Shown: positions 56,931 through 64,000 of the stretch, piece by piece
Position numbering within the stretch: position 1 is the first letter of the stretch
How the letters are laid out: every line of letters begins with the position of its first letter
DNA from: Scleroderma bovista
Lineage: Eukaryota; Basidiomycota; Agaricomycetes; Boletales; Sclerodermataceae
Direction: 5' to 3'
DNA: 64,000 nt
Assembly (NCBI GenBank): GCA_037178675.1
Contig: JAYMGJ010000172.1
Span: 62,001-126,000, forward strand
Position numbers and translations under genes: made by a program
Notes under the pieces: model-generated
Databases searched by the model: none
Seen by the model: the letters and a program-made list of their open reading frames with translations, nothing else
What the model was told of the DNA's origin: nothing

Positions 56931-59638
56931 CTACACACCTGAGACAATCCTGCGGGTTCGTACGAGGTCAATACACCTGTGTAAGTGAATGAGGAAACGA
57001 GGGAAACTTACTCCTCTGCCTTGTTAAGTGCTGCCACCATACTGACCACCTCCCTGCGTCGGTTAACAACGAATTCGCTCTCCTTTAACAACTCGTCTAG
57101 GACTTCAGGTTTATACAACTCTTGCAGCAACTCGCGTTGCAGGTCCTCTTTGGAGTGATTGACGAGAGTGAGGACGATGGCTTTGGGGACCATGTCGATC
57201 ATCTCACGCTTCACGATGTTGAAATAGGAATGGATGAGGAGTTCTGCACACCCAGTCAACACACAACCTTTGATGTATACTTAGATCCACATACTGATCA
57301 CCTCAGTTTCCATCGTCTCCCGTTCACTCAGTGCGGATTGGGGCCTGATAACCGCAGGTGGCTGATGAATATATTTAGTCGCTATTCGTTATTCAGAACG
57401 AGAACACTTACTGCTTCCATAACAGGTCCAGCTTTCTTTGGTTGACCCTTCTTTGCTGCTGAAAAGAACGAACCGAAGAAGCTCGGCTCATCTTTCTTTG
57501 GATCGACATCAAGATCGCGGTTGTTATTGATCTGGCCAGGGGCGAGCTTGCCCGCCTTCAGATCCGCCTGAGGTGGTGGCGGCTTGTTAGCATTCAGGCG
57601 TTCTTGGACAATTGCCATGGCCTAGAAAGACAAACATATTATTCAATCTGCCTTCAACATCGCCAGGGTCAGAACATACCCTGTGACCACCGAGGAAATC
57701 TGGGTGAGTAGTGTTTACGTAACATGCTTGCATACTACAGGGATCAGGAGATGCCATGTGAATGAGGGAACCACACGTACGCGACCATATCCGATACAAG
57801 TTTCGTCGTGGGGGTCATAGCAGTTTTAAAGAAGTTGACAACTACAGAATTGAAGCGTTCCTTAAGTGCTGGGTAGCGTCTGAACACTTGCTGTTAAATG
57901 AATGACGAGCATCAGCAAACTGTTTCCATCGCATAAATAAAATAAAGAGCCCCACGATCTTCTGAAGTAATTGTCCGAGGATCCGGATGAGCTCGTCGTA
58001 TACAAGCTGGCAACATTTTAGACCAGGATCTTCAAGCCGCTTGATTTGTTGTTTAACGATGACTTCAAAGGCTTGTGTGCCCACGAACAATGACGGCGTC
58101 GAGCCCTGATGCACTAATCAGATAGATCTTCAGTCGGTGTAGACGACACTCACAGATGAGTTGTACAAGAGGGTTCTGATATCTCCGTCCTTAACTTGAT
58201 CGAATGGGTCGATGCTCTTCACGCCAGTATTGAAGAGCTCGTGGAATACAAAGCTGATACGGGCACCTCCGCTTAGCTCGTTCAACGAAAGGTCGTTAGT
58301 GTTACCATCGATGACAGTGCGGAACTCATTTGTGAACTCCGTAATGACCGAAAGAACGACGTTTCCCGAAGACCCATCACCCATGGGACCGCCAAGCGAA
58401 GTTAGTTCGGCATTGAACTTTGCGAGTTGCTGGGATATGCGGGCTTTGATATCAGGAAGGGTCGAACGGATATGTTGCATGAGAATCTAAGGAGGTATCA
58501 AGACATATCCCTACAAAGGCATTTCATAAACGTACCAGGTTGAGCTTGCGTGCAAGGAAGGGAGTTCCGCAGTATTGTGCTTTGCCTTTATATGAAGGGT
58601 GGTTCTCAAAGAACTGACGCTCTGCTTCAAGAGCGGAGGAGATGGACTTGGAGGTGTCGATGTCGCGCTGACCACGGTTTACGACTGGTACATAACCCAA
58701 TCGAAGAGGGATAACACGACCAGCAAGAATGTCGACGACATCAGTTCCTTGGTCCCTATTACAATTGACTAAGAGACGACACGTTGTGGTTAAGCTGAAC
58801 ACTCACATGAGATCTACCTTGGTTAGAACACCGATCGTCCGCGTCCCTTCTGGGTCAACTTCACGACCAAGTTTTAACCCGTCTGAGTTGGCCAAGTCAG
58901 TGTTCGCGGCCGTCACTGCAAGGATAATGCATGATGGTCGTGAAATGTACTTCATCAGCATATCCCTGATCTGTTTCTCGATGTCTTTTGGCTGATCACC
59001 GACAGGGACCTTAGTCAAACCAGGTAAATCGACAAGGGTGAGCGTGAGGACGTTGGGGGAGATGATGCGCAGGTTAATGGGCTGTGGCGAAATGCCTGCA
59101 TTGCGACCAGTCTTTGCTTCAGTATCGCGGACAATTTCTTCTCGAATCTTTGTAAAATCATAGAATTTCTGTCCGGGAAGATGGAGGAACTCTCCCCACT
59201 CATTCTCGTTGGCGAACTTGTCCGTACCGTTCAATTGTGCTTCTCGTGAAGGGTGAGCTTTACACAACGAAGAACCACTGAAAGAGGATAAACATACTTG
59301 CTGAGCCATTTGCCTGTGGAGCCGCAGCAGGGCGATGGATGAGCTGTAGGACCAACGGCCGTCGGGTCACAATGCCGGTTCCACGAGGAAGGAAATCTCG
59401 TCCAACGATGTTCTGTTGGTTGCACGGACAATCAGAAATGTATACCAAGTGAATGACAGTGTGAGCATGCCTCAAGAACGCTACTCTTCCCGCTACTTTG
59501 ACTGCCCAGGACACAAATCTGGGGAAGGTCTATTTGAGACCCTGATGATCCAATTGTGCTAAAGACATCTTGAAGCTTGTTTACAACGGAAACTATCTCT
59601 TGCCCAAGACCAGTCGACATTGCTGACGAGGATGACAT
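56931..59638 (-). CDS. VPS1: VPS1, dynamin-like GTPase
   Basis: Vps1 is the dynamin-related GTPase for vacuolar sorting, endosome and peroxisome fission. It starts [20 protein letters not shown]; the G domain has [19 protein letters not shown] (P-loop), [20 protein letters not shown] (switch 1), [18 protein letters not shown] (G3) and [11 protein letters not shown] (G4, TKVD). The stalk runs through [40 protein letters not shown] and [20 protein letters not shown] disordered insert ([20 protein letters not shown]) replaces a PH domain. The GTPase effector domain has [20 protein letters not shown] and [21 protein letters not shown] final 19-base exon (56949-56931) gives EIVSGV, the usual Vps1 end; without it the frame stops at KAEE. 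Confidence 0.93.
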
Positions 59639-60797
59639 GAAGAAAATAGGGACGACTGTCCTGTGTTCTACTGTAGAGCGTACGCAGCGAGCTACGCAGT
59701 CAAAGGGTTTCACAGCCACATTGGTACAAATTGAAGCAAGCAGATCTATCATAGGGCTGGAACAACTTGAAATACGACCAGGCCATCGAATTACTACAGC
59801 AGCTTGAACTGCAAGAAATCCCTTCCTGTTATCTCAAGCTGGGACATCCCAAGAACTTGAATGGAGGCACCATCTAAATCTTTGGACTGAGCAGCATAAA
59901 GAGACGAGAACGCGACGCCGGAAGAACACAAAAGGGACAGAACCCCCTGCTGACGACGAGAACAGAGCTTGACGGTAATGATACTAATGTGCCCGATTGC
60001 AGATGGAGTGAGGGTACTCCTACATCTTGGTTACTTGGATGAAATTGAACGGCCCAACTCGATCTCGGGGTTCCACTCGGCTTCTTGAATGTTGCGTGTA
60101 TCGTTAGGTATCTTGGGCGATTGAATTCCACTTGGTCAAGCAAGGGTGCTGCTGACACAGGCGGCATTTCGAGTGTGATACAACGAGGTATGTATATACT
60201 AATTATGAGGTACGTAGGGATATATGTAAGTGATTTAGGATGATGAAAGAGTCCCCCTTCAGCCTCGGCTGCCAAACCTGGGGGAAAACAGTGGATTGAG
60301 AAAAGCGCGGCTCGCGTGTGGGTGTAGCTGTAGTCAGGCCACATGAATATGAGTGGGGGGAAATGCGAGGTCCTGTGATGTGCAGTGCACAGGGTAAGGG
60401 TGTGGTGGGAGGGCGAAAGAAAAAGGGGAGCGATGTGCTCACGAGCAGTGCGGAGGAAAGAAAGATACGCCGTGTGTCATATCCAAAGACAGGTTCACTC
60501 TCAGGCTCCTTCACGCCGACGCATCGAGTGTGAGGCGGCATCCTAGTAGGGCTAGTGATGGCAACATCCGAATGGCTGTGCAATTATTCAAAGACCGCCA
60601 ACCTTAAACACCCTCACACTCTCTGCGATGGCTGCAAGAAAACATTGGTAAACAGTCTCAGCCACACTGCGGACTGCGAAAAGAAGACACAAAAACTACG
60701 TAGACTTGATCTAGGGTTACATTTATAAATTAGGAGTACAATATATCTGGCATAGGGCTCCGCGCCGTGACCATCCCATACATAGCAGCACCGACAT
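59639..60797. other. Intergenic VPS1-helicase, divergent
   Basis: Minus-strand open frames at 60344-59874 and 60583-60203 have no domain; one contains a stretch (MPPVSAAPLLDQVEFNRPRY) that could belong to a small spliced gene, but no supported model was found. No terminal repeat marking the edge of a mobile element could be identified before the helicase. Confidence 0.4.
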
Positions 60798-63391
60798 ATG
60801 GTGCCGGATCCATCATCTCCATCCCCTCTTCGTTGTCTGTCGATATCCGAGATACGAAGACGGACACAAGAGGTGTTCAATGTACGGCCATGCTTGTGGC
60901 AAGTCAAGGTTTCGGAAGCACTGCTGAGGAGGGATAAAGATGTACTGTGCACAGCTGGGACAGGCATGGGCAAGACACTCACTTTTTGGATGCCACTCTT
61001 GTTTCATCCTGAAGGCATACAGATTGTCGTGACTCCGTTGAATCTGCTTGGAAAACAGAATGCCACATCACTGGCTAAAGCTGGCATTGGTGCCATTGCA
61101 ATCAGCTCGGAAACGGCAACACCTGCAAATTTTCAGGTGCGTGCATCACCAGGATTAAGACTCGGAACTGGACAACTCACCTAGTATGATTAGGCCATAA
61201 GCACCTTTCAGTACAGGGCAGTCGTCATCAGCCCTGAACAGGTGATGAAGCCAAACGGACCCTTCGAGAAGCTATTAAAGAACCCCCTTTTCGTCGCACG
61301 CATTATCAGCATCATCATTGACGAAGCACACTGTCTCACCGAGTGGGGCGAGTTCTGCCCAGAGTATTGGGAACTTGGCCGACTGCACTATATACTTTCG
61401 TCCCATGTGCCATTGCTAGTTACTTCAGCAACGTTGACGAAAGTTGCTGTCAGTGACATCATGCGCCTGCTGCACATCCGAGCAGACCGAACGGAAGTTG
61501 TGCACCGTTCAACTGACCGGCCAAACATAAAGATCAGTGTCCAAAAGATCAGATATGCTTACAACAGCTTTGCCGATCTCACCTTTTTGATCCCGGCAGG
61601 GTTTAAAGTTGGTGATCCCCCCCCACCGAAATTCCTTATATTCTTTGACGACATTGCCGAGTCTATCAATGCAACTTGTGTGCTTCGCCGGCGACTACCC
61701 TTCGAGCTGCGGGACAAGATAAAATGGTTCAATGCAGATATGTCAACAACGTACAAAGAAGCAGAGCTTGCGAACCTCATAAGTGGCAAGTCATGGGGGT
61801 TTCTCACCACAATGTCGTTTGGAATGGTTAGTAATGTGAATTTTAAGAAGGGCCATGGACTTATAATGGATACTAGGGGATGGACGTACCAGATATCTTG
61901 CTTGCAATTCAATGGAGAGCAACGTGCAAATTGCCTGCTCTATGGCAACGCTTTGGTCGAGCCGCTCGTGACAAAGACCTCTGTGGGACAGCATTACTAC
62001 TTGCCGAGAAGGAACACTTCGATGATGAGCGCGCAGCAAAGCTTGCAAGAAAGGCCAAACGAGCTGCATCGCATAAACGAACAGCCAAGGATGCTGGGCT
62101 ACCCGGTCCATCACGACCTGCAAAGCGTGCTGCAGTAGTAGCATCCCTCCTGAACAGCCAAACTTCTAGTATCAATGCCCAAGGCAGTGATTCTGTACCA
62201 AACGCATTCTCTCACAATGGGGGAAATACAACAATCGACGTCGACTCATCTGATGATGATTCAGGTGATGATGAAGGCATGAGAAGTCCTACAGACGTAC
62301 CTGCCATTCAAGCAGTCCCAAGTGATACTTCTGGAATCGAGGCCTTGCAGGACGCGATAACAAAAGGGAGCAGCTTTGACTTGGAAGGGGGGTATGTTGG
62401 TAAACGAAGAAAGAGGGAGCTGGACCCTGGAGTCGATTTCTTGATCAACGCTGGAAGTCGGCCTGGTTTAATGTGTCGTCGTAAGATTTTTGATGTGTGT
62501 TTTGAAAATTCTGCAGCCAGTGAGATATTTGCATCACCGCAGTTGATGGATAACAAATGCTTACTCTATCCCTGTAGAATCTGACCACGTTGAATGCAAC
62601 CCTTACCACCCACAAGGGTGTACTCGCTGCCATATCATTGAACCGGTAGTCTGTTGCGACATCCACAACTCCGCAGAGTTTTTATCCCTCATACCTGATA
62701 CACCCCTTCCAATACGCAGCACCAAACGTTCTCGTATACCCAAGTACGCAAAGGATAAGCACGACTTCATGTTACAAGAGGCCCTGGAAGACTGGCAAGA
62801 GGAAAAAACCGTGACCATCTATGGCTGGGCAGCCCTCAATGATCTCGGTCCGTCACTCATCATGCCAAATGCAACGCTTGACCGCATTGTCGACTGTGCT
62901 CACCATTACAAAATCCAAACAGTCCAGGACCTCCATAAGGAGACAGCATGGACGGACTCTGAAAGATTTGGAGCAGAGGTCATTGCTCTCATCCAAAAGC
63001 ACCGCATACCACCACAAACTCCATTTACTTCGACTCCCATCCAACGCTGCACGCTCACCAGTTCTGCAGTCAACATCAACACTCCTCCATCCGGGACCTC
63101 ACAAACCAGCACCAGTGCCCAGCCACTGGAAGTAGCAGTGAAGCGCCGCAATAAGTGTAGTGCGTGTGGTCGTGAAGGACATAATGGTATACTATATTAT
63201 TTTGTTGCAGTTACCTGATGATACCTAACATGTCCATTGCAGCACGGAATCGCATTTGCCCAAGCCACTCATCAAACAGTGCCGAGGCTGTGAATAAGGA
63301 AAATGTGGGTGTCCTTAGGCTCACTGATGTCGCATTCTCACTGATCGTTTGCCGTGGCATAGAAACATCTACTGTAATAGGTCTACTATAA
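60798..63391 (+). CDS. RecQ-like DEAH helicase of the multicopy agaricomycete type
   Basis: The protein is a superfamily-2 helicase related to RecQ. It has FNVRPCLWQVKVSEALLRRD (Q-motif-like), CTAGTGMGKTLTFWMPLL (Walker A), VVTPLNLLGKQ, IIIDEAHCLTEWGEF (DEAH), LLVTSATLT (motif III), the second lobe with KFLIFFDDIAESI, GMDVPDILLAIQW (after an intron) and ALWQRFGRAARDKDL (motif VI). There is no HRDC domain. After basic (KRAASHKRTAKDAG) and acidic (DVDSSDDDSGDDEG) stretches come a Cys/His cluster CNPYHPQGCTRCH and a zinc knuckle CSACGREGHNARNRICPSH. Four introns join in phase. The C-terminus is either at 63391 or, with one more intron, at 63377. Such helicases are amplified in mushroom genomes; a mobile origin is inferred, not shown. 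Confidence 0.8.
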
Positions 63392-64000
63392 TATCATCCA
63401 TCTCTGTGCTTCCCCTTCCACTGTCATCGTCATCATCTTCCCTCGTAATCTCTATACCCTTCTCTGCTTTGTCCATCATTTCACGCCCTTTATCATGAAG
63501 ATCTTCCACTTTGTGTCGACTTCCTCTTCCTCGTGCTATTACATGTGGTGAGTTTACTGCTAGTCTTTCTTGTACCTGCTGAAATGTCTTGTTCATGTCT
63601 GGAGCTCTATGATTCAAGGTGGTGTGGGTTACGGCAAAGGTTTTCTGTACGAGCCCTTGAACATTACGGTACACTTGTACAAGGGGTGACTCGAGGATGA
63701 TCCGTTCAACTGAGCGGTTTGAATTCTTGCCCCCATTTTTTACCTAGAAATAACTGATTAGATCGTTTTCTGTTGCCAAGTAGATCGTTCACCTTTGTAA
63801 AGAGATTATTGAGCTCAACGCACCAGTCAACGGCTCGCCATTTCATTGGCTGGCCTGTGGGATTCACAAGGATGTGATAGCAGATTGCATGGCTGTCACA
63901 GGTAAGCAGTCATGTCTGCATATCATAGGCCCATGGAGTTACTAACCTGAGACCCTCTGGATAGACAAAGTGTACATTGATCAAGAAATTTGTCATGTAT
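63369..64000 (-). CDS. DUF6589-like protein, 3' part only
   Basis: The gene enters from beyond the right edge, so only its C-terminal part is here. Three exons read FLINVHFVYPEGL, then SHAICYHILVNPTGQPMKWR, AVDWCVELNNLFTKV, and then KNGGKNSNRSVERIILESPL, VQVYRNVQGLVQKTFAVTHT and TLNHRAPDMNKTFQQVQERL. The N-x-T-G-x-P, D-x-x-x-E-x-x-N and T-H-T-T elements match DUF6589, a basidiomycete family of unknown function often present in many copies. The tail is charged (ARGRGSRHKVEDLHDKGREM, EDDDDDSGRGSTEMDD) and ends VDLLQ at 63369. Its stop lies inside the 3' end of the helicase gene on the other strand. Confidence 0.65.

Noticed and set aside
59874..60583. Minus-strand open frames between VPS1 and the helicase
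   Set aside because: No recognisable domain and no in-phase exon join; kept as unassigned spacer.
1..64000. Search for CRISPR arrays, prophage, bacterial operons, rRNA and large tandem repeats
   Set aside because: None seen; intron-rich genes throughout show nuclear fungal DNA.

Overview
The window is nuclear DNA of a filamentous basidiomycete, most likely a mushroom-forming agaricomycete. Almost every gene is cut by many introns of about 45-70 nt with GT...AG ends. The gene set is eukaryotic housekeeping, and the architectures (long SOG2, NOT4 and PEP7 proteins, a twin-cupredoxin secreted protein, F-box and DUF7330-like orphans, a RecQ-like helicase facing a DUF6589-like gene) are typical of that group. 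No rRNA, tRNA, CRISPR, bacterial operon or viral gene was seen. Exon joins were made by eye from frame continuity and splice signals, so gene limits are usually exact but some inner exon ends are approximate.

Layout, left to right: twinfilin (-); mitochondrial succinyl-CoA:3-ketoacid CoA-transferase (+); MOT1/BTAF1 Swi2/Snf2 ATPase (-) head-to-head with a JMJD5-like JmjC protein (+); SOG2 leucine-rich-repeat protein (+) tail-to-tail with PEP7/rabenosyn FYVE protein (-); PEP7 head-to-head with the PAN2 deadenylase (+); uracil-DNA glycosylase (-); LCP5/neuroguidin (-) head-to-head with a T5orf172 (GIY-YIG-like) protein (+); a 1.9 kb gene-poor gap; a two-domain secreted cupredoxin (+); PDCD5 (+); NOT4 (+); DCN1 (+).

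The right third is more irregular. It holds a truncated F-box ORF (+), a degraded-looking ADCK2-type UbiB kinase (+), a DHA1/QDR-type MFS drug transporter (-) head-to-head with ADE1 SAICAR synthetase (+, with an apparent one-base frameshift), CIA2 (+), two tandem DUF7330-like genes (-), RAD18 (-), a conserved gene of unknown function (-) head-to-head with NTF2 (+), and the dynamin VPS1 (-). It ends in a RecQ-like helicase (+) whose 3' end overlaps that of a DUF6589-like gene (-) running off the window.

Functional themes are general cell biology: transcription and mRNA turnover (MOT1, NOT4, PAN2), DNA repair (UNG, RAD18), endosome/vacuole traffic (PEP7, VPS1), actin and polarity (twinfilin, SOG2), Fe-S and purine synthesis (CIA2, ADE1). 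Neighbours do not form a metabolic cluster. The most unusual elements are the convergent helicase/DUF6589 pair, the tandem DUF7330-like pair, and the damaged UbiB and ADE1 reading frames.
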